From Saussurea involucrata (taxonomy: Eukaryota > Streptophyta > Magnoliopsida > Asterales > Asteraceae): a stretch of DNA of 64,000 bases. The stretch spans positions 23,285,696-23,349,695 of the forward strand of contig CM066312.1 in NCBI GenBank assembly GCA_033807775.1, given 5' to 3'. The translations under genes were made by a program, and so were the position numbers. Below, one piece after another: positions 1 through 11,539 of the stretch. A model generated the notes under the pieces. The model searched no databases. It saw only the letters and a list, made by a program, of their open reading frames with translations, and had not been told where the DNA came from. Every line of letters starts with the position of its first letter. The first letter of the stretch is position 1.

Positions 1-2742
1 CAATTAAATCAATGGTGGATAAGGTGGATTCTTTGAAAGATAAGATGAAGTGTAGGTTGAATGATGTGGATGACTTAGTAATCCTTTTACAGGAAGATGT
101 TCCAAAGATCCATGAATATGACAAGGAAGGTCAAGGTAGTTTGGTAAATCTGGCAGCCAATATGGTGACAAAGTTTGATTTGACATCTTTCCATACTTGT
201 ATTCTGTAGAACCCGGAGCTTCTAAAACATTAAACCCAAGCCCAAACACAATTCCGACCTCAACCATCTGCTACACTTGAAAATTCTGCTTCAAACTCTA
301 TTCATGTTATACCCAAAGCCTATTTGTACCAACCTTGTGGCTTCTGCCTATGAAAGGTATGCGAGCCAAGCTCAATTTGATAATGTTGAGCAGAATATTG
401 AAAATATAGAGGAGGCCATATGTAAAATGAAGGTTGGTCTTGTTGTAGTTTAGGAGAGTTGTAAGGCACAACATGATAAGAAAAAGATGAAGTATGATGA
501 CCAGGATGATCCTTATAATCATAAGGGGGAGAAGAGACAAAGACTAATGCAAAAGGAGACAATGGTGCACGATGTTGATTTGGAGAAAGATGGAATACTT
601 CCATAAAGTAATCAAAGGTAGACTAAAAAGGCTAATTGTGATTGTAAAGAAGTTGTTATGGCTACTATAAAATTTTCTGAAGAGGAACTAAGTGCTAGTG
701 ATGATGAGATGAACACTTGTATAGATTTGGTAATAAATTCTTCAGAGTTGAATAGAGAAATAATTAAAGCAGTTCAAAAATTGTCGATGCAGAGTTTTAT
801 GGTTTCAGAGTTGAATTTTTATGGGTTCTCGGTATTTGAAAAATTCAAAGAAGATGTTGTTTATGGTGTCAGATATCGTTTGTTAAGAATTGATGTTGAA
901 GAGTAGTTAAGTCATCTGGAAAATAACGAAGAAATCAAAGTTTCCCTGACTCCTGAATCTAATCTAAGAAGAGCAATTGTTGTTCTAAAGCTGAAAATGA
1001 AAAGGAACCCATTGTAGAATAAATTATAAAGAAAAGGGATGATAATATGTTTGGTGAAGAGTCTACAAATATTTCATACAAAACTGTTTATCTAGAGGAA
1101 ACTTATGATGATCCGTTTCTGAATGATGATGAAGAAGCTCATTTACTAGGGCATGAAATTGATGGAATTTGTCTTGTGAGCTTCACGTGATACTGAGTGA
1201 AATGATTGGAAGAGTAATAAAGAATGATAATCAAATCAAAGTGCAGAATCAAATTGTAAGAGTGGAGGAATTTGAAAGTAATGACTTTTCAATGATGTGC
1301 TATGTTTTGATTAAAGCCAAGAGAAAGGATGAAACAGTGTTCGAGTTCACAAATATAGACTTTGTAAGACTAAAGCTCAGAGATCAAGTGTTTATATTCA
1401 GATTTTTTGAAAAAATTGATGAAGTTAGTATTGAATTGGAGCTAAGAAGGATGATGGGAATCTATATCAGTAATCTTGTTTTTATGATCTACAGTTGGCC
1501 ATTGAATCAAGTTTAAAGCTCACAAATATGAGAAGCGTTTTTTATAAAACAAGTGAGAAAGGGATAAAAAAATGTGAATTCAGAGGTATCCTTGAACCTG
1601 GGTTTCTATATATTCTTGAAGATCGTATTGGGTTAACGATGCTTAGATTCTCAGGGATTTCAAAGTTTTCAACTGCTACTTTAGAGGTTTTGTTAAAAAT
1701 GATGAAGATAGTGAAACTAGTTGAAGAAAATGTGAAATGTGTTAATGATTAAATAATGAAAGCCATAAATGAAAGGATCATACATGGAATCCTTGTTAGA
1801 AAGTGCCAAGAACTGTGTTAATCTGAAGAAAATCCTAAGAAGGTGTATGAGCAAGACATTTTTTTTAAAGAAAATATAGAATTTTTCCAGAATTTGTCGT
1901 TACTGATAAAGAGTTTGAACCACAAGTTGGTCTAAAAAATCAATATGTTGTTCCAGAGACAGAGACAGTTAATCCATAGATTCAGAATGGTGATCAGGAA
2001 GTGCTTACAGTTAATCCAAAGGTTCAAGAGCAATCATATGTATATATTCATCCCAATGAATGGTTTATGGAGTTCAAGTTTTCTCATTTGTTTAGAAATG
2101 CAGAAAACTTCAGATATGTTACATACTTGGATACACTTCATGACAATACTGATGAGTATGTATTTAAGTATTCAAGTTTCTTGGATAAAGTGGGAAAATG
2201 GAGAAATGTAGTTTTCACTAAAATGAAGATTGACAAGCTTAGAGAAGTGTTCATCAGAAAGCCAAAAAGCCATTGATTATATGGCATTTGAGGTTATAAG
2301 AAAATGTGGAAAGGTATATGGTTATTCTGAAGTTGATTACAGAAACTTGAATCTGTTCGATTTTCTTGATATGTACCATGCTTTGGCTCCATTGGAAGAG
2401 AAGGATAAAAAGTACAAATGTGGGTTAGCTTCAGTTAAACAAGGAATGTACAAATCAGTCAAATGGACAACATTGGTTGATTTTCAAATTGCTTTGGAAT
2501 TAGGCAAAGACTATGTGAATTTGACAACTCTAGATACTTCTCTTCATGGCATTGATAAAATCTCAAAGGGCATTGTTCTTGAATATCCTAAACATGGATT
2601 TGTTTTTAAAACTGTTTTGACAAACGAGAAGCATTTCTTCAGAGCTTCAGAAGTTGCTAAGTTTTCATCTGGAACTATCACGCAAATCTACAATTTTTTG
2701 GAATTCGGGAAAAAGAAAGGAAAGGATGTAAAGGTGTATTAG
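1..2742 (+). pseudogene. Sirevirus-like third ORF (env-position), decayed
   Basis: This is the relic of a long plus-strand coding region just upstream of a copia-type 3' LTR. It survives as short open stretches in shifting frames (658-906, 1169-1516, 1495-1752, 2001-2276, 2230-2742) with many stops. The last piece is best preserved. Its pattern YRNLNLFDFLD, then VDFQIALELGKD, GFVFKTV and FFRA follows in order the pattern LRNINPYDLPD, IDFQLGKDLG, GLVFQNP and LFVCMD of the minus-strand Sirevirus ORF at 56109-57878. I infer that both are the same C-terminal domain. The position between pol and the 3' LTR is where Sireviruses carry their extra, envelope-like ORF. No signal peptide or membrane segment is visible. 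Function is unknown. The 5' part of the element lies outside the window. Confidence 0.6.
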
Positions 2743-2853
2743 AAGATTATGCAAATAATTCAAGATCGTCTCAGTATCACAAATCTGGTTATTCTGAAAT
2801 TTGTGAAGATTCTGAAGTATGATAATGTGCATTTATATAGGCTACTTTGAACC

Positions 2854-2865
2854 AAAGGGGGACAT
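2854..2865 (+). other. Polypurine tract of Sirevirus-like element
   Basis: AAAGGGGGACAT sits directly before an LTR start TGTTGAGTTGGG. This is the expected plus-strand priming site, and it sets the element's orientation as plus. Confidence 0.6.
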
Positions 2866-3465
2866 TGTTGAGTTGGGAAATATGGTTCAAAGTAGGTGAA
2901 AATCTTCTAAAGTATTTATTTCTGAAGTGTGTATTCAGAGATCTAGAATAGAGTCTTCGGAGTTCTGAAGGCATGTAATATTGACTAGGTACTGAAGTCT
3001 AGATAGGAGCATGTAGAGATCTGATCAAGAGTATCCAGAGTTCAGCCAGACTAAGTATAAGAGAATCCAGAGATTTGGAAATCTTTATCATAGTTTGGCT
3101 AGAAATTCTGAATTCCTATATTTAAACTTTGGGACTTAGAAGATTGACTCTGATGGTTTCAACGACCCTTGCTTTTGAAGACATGAAGACTATACGACAC
3201 TAGAACACGTGTCATTGATGTATTAGTCTTTCATGTACATGTCATGTAACTTTAGCATTGCCTTGTCTATAAAAAACAGTTTGTAATAGTTAGTTGAAGT
3301 TAACTTTCTCAATTGTCTATGCATTTTCAATTTGAATATTTCTCACTCTACATTTTGTAAACACACTTGAATATCAATACATACGACATTTGAGATTCAA
3401 TCCATTGTTTTTTTTATCGTATTCTTAATTCATACTTGTAATTTGATCGGTATTGGGACTTCACA
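2866..3465 (+). repeat. Sirevirus-like 3' LTR
   Basis: The LTR begins TGTTGAGTTGGG right after the polypurine tract and probably ends near 3465 in TTCACA; the right boundary is uncertain. Its first half is dense in short near-palindromic words such as CAGAGATCTGA, GGAGTTCTGAAG and TTCTGAAG. Sirevirus LTRs are known to be rich in such repeats. A TATA-like TCTATAAAAAAC follows at about 3266. Confidence 0.55.
3266..3277 (+). promoter_or_regulatory. TATA box in Sirevirus-like LTR
   Basis: TCTATAAAAAAC lies about 400 bases into the LTR, where the LTR promoter is expected. The assignment rests on position and sequence only. Confidence 0.4.
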
Positions 3466-4148
3466 CCCTTGTTCATATGCGACCCTTCAACTTTAATCCT
3501 CTATCTTCCATATTCAAGAAAGTCATCTCCTAGGATTCCTTGAACTTGTAGCTCTCGTCGAGTTAATCATTTCCCCCGGTTAGGTTTCTTAATAGCTTTA
3601 AAGATTAACCTAAAATTTTATAGAGAGAGTGTGTGTAAGAAATTGAATAGAGGGAGAATAGAGAAGGAAAGAAGATAAAGACATACTAATAAATGCTCAA
3701 GTTATCACATTCTTATATTTTATATAAGCTTTGGCCAATTAACAAAAATGGCCCTCCAACTTTGTGAGATTTGGAAATTTAGATTATGTACAAACTATTT
3801 AAGCTTGGTACAAGTCTCTAATGCATAGATATTATACAGAGTGTAACGAAATGCAAACCACAAGAACACTAAGTGTACATATTTTGAATTAGCGAAGGTT
3901 ATCAAAATTTTGAGCAAACCACATGGATCAACGATGTAATTTACTCTAACTAGATATTACCCACCGCTACAAGTATTTCTATCAACATAAAAGTTTTATT
4001 TTAGTCGAATAACAACAATACTATAATGAATTATTATTTAATATAAGTTAATGCCAAAAAATAATCAACATAAATAATTTAATAATTATTATAAAGGAAA
4101 GACACATAGTGAAATAAAATCTTTTGTTTTAATTTATGATTCTTTTTT
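3466..4148. other. AT-rich spacer, no gene seen
   Basis: No open frame or recognisable element end is seen. There is a short GA/GT-rich patch near 3624-3680. Otherwise it is unassigned AT-rich sequence between an LTR and the MULE-2 terminal repeat. Confidence 0.5.
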
Positions 4149-4480
4149 GGGAATTTAATTAAAATACCAAAAGTTTGACTTTGACTTGCCAAAATACCAA
4201 TTTTCTCGTTGAATTTGCCGAAATACCCATTTTCCCGCGAAAAATCCCACGATCGCGGGACCCACAACCACGTGGCACCACGTGGCACTGGGTTTGGCCA
4301 TTTCTCCCGCTATGCCCCCTCAAGATACCCCGCGGCTACAACTTTTCCCCCTCAAGTTTGCCCGCAGGACCACTTTTGGCCCCTGTCCCGCGATCTGATC
4401 CCGCGGTAGTCCCGCGATTTTACTATATTTGCAGTTTTGGCCCCTCTAGTTTTGGGCAAATTAAAAAAAAGCATAAATGG
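4149..4480 (+). repeat. CpG-rich terminal repeat of MULE-2
   Basis: The segment opens GGGAATTTAATTAAAATACC. It then contains repeated CCCGCG words including CACGATCGCGGGACCC, and ACGTGGCACCACGTGGCAC. Word order and spacing follow the MULE-1 TIRs (AATACC, AAGTTTGAC, TTRCCAAAAT, CGATCGCGGG, CACGTG). It is strikingly GC-rich against its surroundings. Confidence 0.65.
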
Positions 4481-4664
4481 TCCCTATAGTTTTTTAGGTT
4501 ATCATTATATGTAGTTGAGGTTTTTAATGTATTTAATATAGAAATTAATTAAAGAAAATGTTTTCCCCATTTTAAGTTATTGAATAAGGAAATTAATTAA
4601 AAGATCAGTTATTGCAAATCATCTTCCCAAACGAAACGGATACAGTGCATGTAAACAAAGAAAT

Positions 4665-5217
4665 CTATGACTGGAATGCGTCCTGGATTCCGGTGATGAA
4701 GTTAACCGTTTCCTTGATGACGTCCTCCATTCCCGTGTAGTCGTCTCCGATTCCGTGTAGTTCCTCTTCTACTTCCTTAATCTGTCGTTGCAGCTCCCGA
4801 ACGTGAGCCCTAGTCATGGCCAGTTCTCGTTTCTTCTCTGCTAGATACTCCATTTTCCCCTACTGAATCCCCCTGTTATGGTTCTACATATCTTTTACCT
4901 TTTCGATACCGTCGTTCGCCTCATCAATGGATGTTTGCACTAAGGGAGTAATTCGTTGACTTTGTGGAAGACCCGATGGCTGGGTACAATGATACATTGG
5001 TGGGGTAATTCTGTCATTATCGAAGTGGTAATTCTCGCATGCCATCTCCCAGTCTTCTTCCTCCTCAGCCGTGAATGGATAATCGGCCGCAGACTGCATC
5101 TGGTACCTTCCAGGTACTCCGGCGAGCTCCATCGTTCAGTGGTTGGTAGGCTGCCGAACGTGAAGTTCCAGCCCCATTCGCCGACCTGTTTCCCCTTGAT
5201 CTTGAACTTCCAGCCAT
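4665..5217 (-). pseudogene. Small coiled-coil protein gene near MULE-2 terminal repeat, broken
   Basis: A start codon at 5217 opens a Ser/Arg-rich N-terminus (MAGSSRSRGNRSANGAG). The frame shifts near 5115 into an acidic stretch (AEEEEDWEMACENYHF) that stops at 4884. A further piece at 4853-4665 (EYLAEKKRELAMTRAHVREL and onward) has the heptad pattern and charge of a coiled coil. The product would be about 180 residues. It resembles in size, composition and location the coiled-coil ORF at 31422-31745 in MULE-1, but homology is not established. Its 3' end faces the terminal repeat. A 25-bp tandem repeat lies upstream at 5367-5485. Function unknown. Confidence 0.4.
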
Positions 5218-5366
5218 AATGTTAAGAAAAGCGAGATAATGTTTGTAAACGGTGTAAAAGAATGTATAAAAGATAGATAGCAAGTTGTGAATTACTACTT
5301 CATCATGCCATCTACTTATAGCCGTGAAAATGTATGTTCTTCATCAGGGATGTGGATATGGTCAAA

Positions 5367-5485
5367 GATTTCGTCTGAAAAGTTGCCTGCATGATTCGTC
5401 TGAATAGTTCACTGCAAGATTCGTCTGAAAAGAACATGTAAGATTCGACTGAAAAAGTAACTGCAAGATTCGTCTGCAAAAGGAA
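5367..5485 (+). repeat. 25-bp tandem repeat, five copies
   Basis: Copies of GATTCGTCTGAAAAGT-like sequence start at 5367, 5393, 5418, 5442 and 5467, a spacing of 24-26 bases. The array lies about 150 bases upstream of the start of the minus-strand coiled-coil gene. Confidence 0.75.
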
Positions 5486-5689
5486 GTCTGCTCATGAATA
5501 AAAGTCTTTCATTAGGCTGAAAAGAAGTCTTTAAGTAGTCTAAGGATTAATACACATGTGAATCAAGAAATAAATGCTTGTTCATCCAATAATCTCTGTA
5601 TTAGGATTACCGCAAGTTTCATAAACCTACTTACTAGGTGTTGGAAAATTTTAGTAAAAATATGGGTTTTACTAAACTTTGGCCACATT

Positions 5690-5691
<2 letters not shown>

Positions 5692-5736
<45 letters not shown>
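5692..5736. repeat. (TA)n microsatellite
   Basis: An uninterrupted run of alternating A and T of about 45 bases. Confidence 0.95.
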
Positions 5737-5739
<3 letters not shown>

Positions 5740-6077
5740 ATATATAACTAACTCTTAGTGGGTTTATGTTCTCTTATATGAGAGCTTTGAAACGATATAT
5801 AATGCGTCCAAAACGGAGTATGTGTGAATGAGATATCGATACTCAAAGTTGAGTAATTGGATGAAATTAGCAAAAACCAAATGGGTGTGGGAATGTGTCC
5901 CACATAGGAAGAGAGAGTAAAGTGTTGTTGCATGTTTTTACTGTTTTTGTCACACTTTTTAGGCTTCAAGTTAAATACTTTAACAAAATAATAAACAAAA
6001 TTATAACTTCAATCACAATACTTTAACAAAATAAGTTAACACTAAAAATAACAATTATTTAATGTTACATAAACAAC

Positions 6078-6295
6078 CTAATGTTGCTGTGGAAGACAAT
6101 GCGCATAAATGGTCTCCGCCATATGTATGCGAAAGTCCCTGGCCACTTCTTCGGTGCGGGAAGGGTGTAAATCTACCACATCGTCTGAAATCAAGATGCT
6201 GACATTACGGCATGCCCAGACACCGCAATCCGCATTCATCCCTTGCTGCTGTGGTGCATTCTTGGCGAACTTGTGACGGAAGTGCACTGACTTTT
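6078..6295 (-). pseudogene. ULP1-like protease, C-terminal half of last exon
   Basis: This is the 3' part of the minus-strand gene that continues at 14552. It encodes VHFRHKFAKNAPQQQGMNAD and then CGVWACRNVS, ending LPQQH before a stop at 6078. PQQQGMNADCGV matches the ULP1/C48 box, in which Gln forms the oxyanion hole and the Cys of DCGV is the nucleophile. C48 enzymes cleave SUMO or related conjugates; the substrates of transposon-borne versions are unknown. The exon is cut at 6295 by the gypsy element. The five bases CTTTT are present on both sides, so the break is a simple insertion. Confidence 0.75.
6291..6295 (+). repeat. Target site duplication, left copy (CTTTT)
   Basis: CTTTT directly precedes the LTR start TGTAATACCCC. 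The identical CTTTT follows the last base of the right LTR at 14552-14556. Confidence 0.9.
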
Positions 6296-6509
6296 TGTAA
6301 TACCCCGGGTAAGTTCGTTAGTTAAATCCTAGTTTCGTTAAATTTATTTAACTCTATAATTGGTGTTTAGGGTAAGTATGGGTTAATTTATAAGTTTAAG
6401 GGGTGTTTGGGTCATTAGGGAATAGTTTAAGGTTTAGAGTGGAAAAATGGGTTGATATTATCCTTTTGGATTCCTGATATTTCACAACTCAGAAAATATC
6501 TAGATTGTG

Positions 6510-6544
<35 letters not shown>

Positions 6545-8020
6545 GAGACCAAAAAGAGGAAGAAGAAAAAGATAAAGCTAAGGATTCAAATTGGTGTCTT
6601 TGGAAGTGAAATTGAGGTATGTTGCTTTGTAATTTATGTTTGTAATTGCTATTAGATGGTTCATATCGGATTAGAATAGTCGATTTCATATTTAATATAA
6701 TTTTCTGTCGAATCTGGGTAGAATTTGGATAAACAGTCAGAGGTTTCCGGACAGGATGAAGGTGTCCGGGTAATTTTGTTGGCGTTGTCCGGATGATGTT
6801 CTAAAGGTGTCCGGATGAGTCTTTTATCCGGGTAAGTCTCTCTTTTCAATAGTTTCCGGATGAAATAAGATACCGGGTGGTATCCGGGTTACCTTGGTTT
6901 CCGGATGTCGTCCGGATTGTTTATGCTGTCCGGGAAGTTGTGTTAACCGGATTGTTTAGGTTATCCGGAAAGTCCTGTTGTCCGGATAGTCTGATGGTAT
7001 CCGGGAACTTTGGGCTGTTTGGTCATTTTTTAGAATTCAGATACTTTTGAGTATCCAATAGCCTGTGTTTTGTTAACTCTTAGATAGGGAATGAATGAGA
7101 ATTGAATATACTATGGACTCGACTTAAGTTCGGGTTTGGGGGTAACATTTGAGGTTAGAGTTATCTAGAGCCTTTAGCTTTAGTAAGTCTTATGTGTTCT
7201 ATTTGGTAAAAAGATACGTGTACCTATTTGTTTCAGATTCTGTGAGTTTGAAGTGAAAGCAGAGTCGTTTTGAGAAAAGCTTGGAGAACGTTTTGATAGA
7301 CTAACACGTGAGTTTTACTTCAAAATGTTTTCAAACTGAAATACATATATGTGTGTATTGAATATGTGATTATGTGCTTATGTTTGAAATATAATATGTG
7401 GAGATGTATATTATATTTACATGAATATTACACTATACGAGAGTGTGTTGGCCGGGCTTAGGACCGGTGGTGTTGGCTGTAATATTCGTACAGCGGTGTT
7501 GGCTGTAATATTCGTACAGCGGTGTTGGCTGTAATTGTCGTACATTGGAGTTAATTTATTAGTTGGCTTGCAACCAACTAATATGGCCATGGTAATGAGA
7601 CAGGAAAAGTACATGATGCGTGAGTTATGATTGGTATTTATCTTTTGTGATATATATATATGGTATTTGTGCAAATGGTTTTAAAAATGACAGGGATTTT
7701 CTCACTTAGACCAATATGTCTAACCCTCATTTTGTTTAAAAATATGTATTCCAGGTCGTGGATCGGGTAAGAGCAAATGAGAAGAGTACTATGTGTTTAG
7801 CTTTTGGAAGAAGGATGTTATGAAGACTAAGACGTGTTTTGCTGTTCTAATTTCATAATTAGATATCATGTATGTAATTAGCAAAAAGTTTGTAATGGAA
7901 TGCCTTATTCTGGATGTAAAGACTAAGGGACCTTACTTGTTATACTATAAATCTTTTGGTTATGTAACGATTTTATGAAATATATGTTATTTGTTGTATG
8001 TTTGGGAATCGGGTTGTTAA
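6296..8020 (+). repeat. 5' LTR of chromovirus
   Basis: About 1,725 bases, starting TGTAATACCCCGGG. It carries repeated TCCGGA/TCCGGG words at 6740-7010 and a (TG)n run at 6511-6541. At about 7460-7540 a GGTGTTGGCTGTAATATTCG unit occurs one time more than in the right LTR. The last bases read GTTGTTAA rather than GTTGTTACA, a small mutation at the LTR edge. Confidence 0.88.
6511..6541 (+). repeat. (TG)n microsatellite in 5' LTR
   Basis: About 15 TG units. The corresponding place in the 3' LTR (about 13088) has only about five, so the run expanded after insertion. Confidence 0.9.
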
Positions 8021-8023
8021 AGA

Positions 8024-8035
8024 TGGTATCAGAGC
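8024..8035 (+). other. Primer binding site, initiator-Met tRNA
   Basis: TGGTATCAGAGC follows the 5' LTR by a few bases and is complementary to the 3' end of plant initiator methionine tRNA, the usual primer for this lineage. Confidence 0.9.
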
Positions 8036-8283
8036 CCTAGTTTAAGGGATATAGGTATTCGTATCTGTACCTAGACTTAAACTGCATGTGAAGTAGGATG
8101 TCCCTATTATTTTAGAACCTTGGGATGATTAAGTATAAAAGGTAGAAGGAACATCATGTAAGGTAATTTCATATTACACCTGGCCAGTGTAATTGTGATC
8201 TTACAGGTACATGTTTGAATTGGAATACCTTGTTATATGGGGTATGTGTTTATGTGTATATTAACCTTGTTTGAATCAACAGA

Positions 8284-10073
8284 ATGGCAAGTGGTACTAG
8301 ACAAACGAATCGAGGGGGAAGAGGAGATCAGGATAGAACAAATCCAACAATTGGGGTAAGAGGAAGAGGGGGAGAAAGAGGTAAAGGCAGAACAGGCGGC
8401 AGAGTTCAGCCATGAGGTACTGAATTTGTAACAAGGGACTATCTAACAGCTGAAATGGGAAGGTTACAAGCAAATATTCAAGCCATGTTTAACCAGACTC
8501 GTAATACTGAAACGGAATGACCGGATTCTAACCTGGAAGATGAGATGCCTATCACACCTACTGTCGTACCAGTAATGAAAAAGTGTGATTATAAAATGTT
8601 TCTCAGTTGCAAGCCTCCTACGTACTCAGGAGATCGGGATCCAGTGAAAGCTATGAAGTGGCTGAAGGAAATAGAAGCTATCTTCAAGACTAGTAAATGC
8701 GCTGAAGAGGATAGAGTACTTTATGGAACCGCAATGTTAAAAGGCGATGCTTTATACTGGTGGGAAGCTCATATTTCTTCGGGAGGGTCTGACATATATT
8801 CTACTTTCTCTTGGGAAGAATTTGTTATAGCTTTCAGGAAACAGTTTTGTCCTCAAGCCGCAGTTAAACAATTGGAAGGGGAGTTTATGAACTTGCAGCA
8901 AGGGAATTTGTCAGTTAGGGACTATACCGCTCGTTTTCTGGAAAAGTCTCGTTTCGCGGAATACTACGTTGCCACGGAGGCAATGAAGATTGAAAGGTTT
9001 ATCTTTGGGTTGAATGCAGAAGTCAGAAGTTTTGTGATTGCTAAAGGACCAAAAACCTTCTCTGCCGCAGTAGACGCAGCGGAAACCGTGGAACAGGATA
9101 AAGGGAGAAATACTAGTGATAAAGGTGCGGGAAAAAGAAAGTGGGAAGGATCCCCGTATGATCCGAAGAAGTCCAGGTTTCAGAGATTTGATAATCGTCC
9201 GCCTTTCCGACCAGCGGAAAGACCTTGTCAGAAATGCAACCGTATCCACCAAGGAAATTGTCAAGTTGATACTCGGGTTTGTTACAGGTGTGGGAAGACC
9301 GGACATGTTGCTAAAGACTGTCGGGTAACACGGTTTTGTTTCTTATGTAATTCTTCGGATCACATTCAGTCTGATTGTCCGAGGGGAAGAGTACAACAAG
9401 GGGGTACGTCAGGGAAACCAGTGGTTGTCAGACCAGTAGTACCAAGACTAGAGCCGCCAAGAACAAGAGGTCGTTCATTTCAAATGACAACAAAAGAAGC
9501 AGAGGAAACTCCGGATGTGGTTACAGGTACATTTTTAATAAACTCTACACGTGCTAAAGTGTTATTTGACTCCGGTGCAAACCGATCGTTCGTATCTCCT
9601 TCATTTGCTGCATATATGCATTTAAAGCCTAAAGTGTTAGATCATGCTTTAATAGTAGATACTGCAAATGATAATCAAGTATCGGTTAATGAGGTATTTG
9701 ATAGTTGTGTGATAAATATAGAGGGGTGTGGAGTACCTATTCAACTATTTCCTATAGCTTTGATCGAGTTCGATGTGGTAGTGGGGATGGATTGGTTAGC
9801 CGAGAATCAAGCTAACATAGTTTGTGATAAGAAGTTAATAAATGTTGTCTTGCCTGAGAGGGGACCGGTAGTGATTTATGGTGATCGTAGAAATCATCAG
9901 TCTTGCCTTATATCGATGATAAAAGCCCGTAAGTGTGTTAATAAAGGTTGCCCGAGTTACTTAGCTTATGTGATAGATATTAATCCAGAAAAGAATAAAT
10001 TGGAAGATATTCCTATTGTTAGTGAATTCCCAAAAGTTTTCCCCGAAGACTTGAATAGTCTTTCCGCCCGTTA
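8284..10073 (+). pseudogene. Chromovirus gag-protease, broken
   Basis: The frame opens at ATG 8284 (MASGTRQTNRGGRGDQDR) and has TGA stops near 8415 and 8518, both fitting CGA to TGA. It is then open from 8521 to 10073. The retrotransposon gag domain covers about 8600-9100 (WLKEIEAIF, YWWEAH, FRKQF). Two zinc knuckles follow, CYRCGKTGHVAKDC and CFLCNSSDHIQSDC. The aspartic protease has the active-site motif LFDSGANRSF, then GMDWL. The frame ends at LNSLSAR because of a one-base shift near 10058, just before the conserved join to reverse transcriptase. The product would package RNA and process the polyprotein. Confidence 0.88.
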
Positions 10074-11539
10074 GACAAGTAGAGTTTGGTATAGATATGA
10101 TTCCTGGAGCCGCTCCTGTAGCCCGTGCACTGTATCGTCTGGCACCTACAGAGATGAAAGAAATGATGACACAACTGCAAGACCTATCCGATAAAGGATT
10201 CATCAGAGCTAGTTCTTCGCCGTGGGGTGCACCAGTTTTGTTTGTGAAAAAGAAGGATGGTTCGATGAGAATGTGTATCGACTACCGGGAACTGAATAAG
10301 CGCACGATCAAGAACAAGTATCCGCTTCCCAGAATTGATGACCTCTTCGATCAATTGGTTGGAGCTTGTTATTTCTCCAAGATTGATCTAAGATCTGGTT
10401 ATCATCAGCTGAAGGTTAAAGAAGAAGACGTTCTGAAAACTGCCTTTCGCACAAGGTACGGTCACTATGAATTCTTAGTGATGCTGTTTGGACTGACGAA
10501 CGCACCAACTGCTTTTATGGATTTAATGAATCGGGTATGTAAGCCGTATCTCGATAGATTTGTTATTGTATTTATCGATGATATACTAATCTATTCCCGA
10601 TCCAAAGAAGAGCACGCACAACATCTTCGTTTAATTCTGGAATTGTTGAAGAAGGAACAGTTGTATGCTAAATTTTCTAAATGTGAATTCTGGCTACGAG
10701 AAGTTCAGTTTCTGGGGCATGTAGTTTCTGAGAAAGGCATTCAAGTTGATCCGATGAAAGTGGAAGCGATTGAAAAGTGGGAACCGCCGAGAACGCCAAC
10801 CGAAGTACGAAGTTTTATGGGTTTAGCCGGTTACTATCGAAAGTTTATAAAAGATTTTTCTCGTATCACTACGCCTCTCACTAAGCTGACCCGGAAGAAT
10901 CTAAAGTTCGAATGGAAAGCAGAATAGGATGAAGCATTCCGAATATTGAAAGAGAAACTCTGTAGCGCACCTATACTAGCATTACCTGAAGGTTCCGATG
11001 ATTTTGTTGTTTACAGGGATGCTTCCAAACTGGGATTGGGTTGTGTACTAATGCAGTGTGGAAAGGTTATTGCTTATGCTTCTCGTCAGTTAAAAGATCA
11101 TGAAAGACAATATCCTACACACGACATGGAACTTGCATCAGTTGTTTTCGCGTTGAAGATTTGGAGACATTATCTTTACGGCTCTAAATGTCAAATTTAT
11201 ACTGATCATAAGAGTCTCCAACATCTTTTCGATCAGAAGGAACTAAATATGAGGCAAAGAAGATGGCTAGAATTGGTGAATGATTACGACTGTGAAATTC
11301 TTTATCATCCGGGAAAGGCGAATGTGGTAGCTGATGCACTAATTCGTCAAGAAAGGAGTGGAACAATAAAAGCTATTTCACTACGAGCTGAACTCCTACC
11401 TAACATCTTTGACGAATTGCAGAAGTGTCAAATAGAAGCTTTTCAAGAAGAACAATTGAAAACAGAACGGTTAGTGGGTGTATCAGCATTGCTTGTAAAA
11501 GATGATCGTGGGTTGTTGTGTTTGGGAAACAGAATCTGA
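10074..11539 (+). pseudogene. Chromovirus reverse transcriptase-RNase H, broken
   Basis: Homology resumes with VEFGIDMIPGAAPVARALYR. The reverse transcriptase shows MCIDYRELNKRTIKNKYPLP, the catalytic segment FVIVFIDDILIYS, and FLGHVVSEKGI. A TAG stop at 10925 lies where CAG (Gln) is expected. RNase H follows with YRDASKLGLGCVLMQ, YASRQLKDHE and TDHKSLQHLF; the segment ends in a TGA at 11537. The normal polyprotein would read through to integrase. All catalytic motifs remain, and only stop codons and the upstream frameshift inactivate it. Confidence 0.88.

Larger units (their letters stand above)
5284..6077. other. Non-coding interior of MULE-2
   Basis: No gene seen. It holds the 25-bp tandem repeat and a TA microsatellite. 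The stretch from about 5640, which opens TGTTGGAAAATTTTAG, may be an LTR scrap; that is only a suspicion. Confidence 0.4.

Noticed and set aside
8911..9306. Minus-strand frame of 131 codons
   Set aside because: It is a shadow of the chromovirus gag frame on the plus strand.
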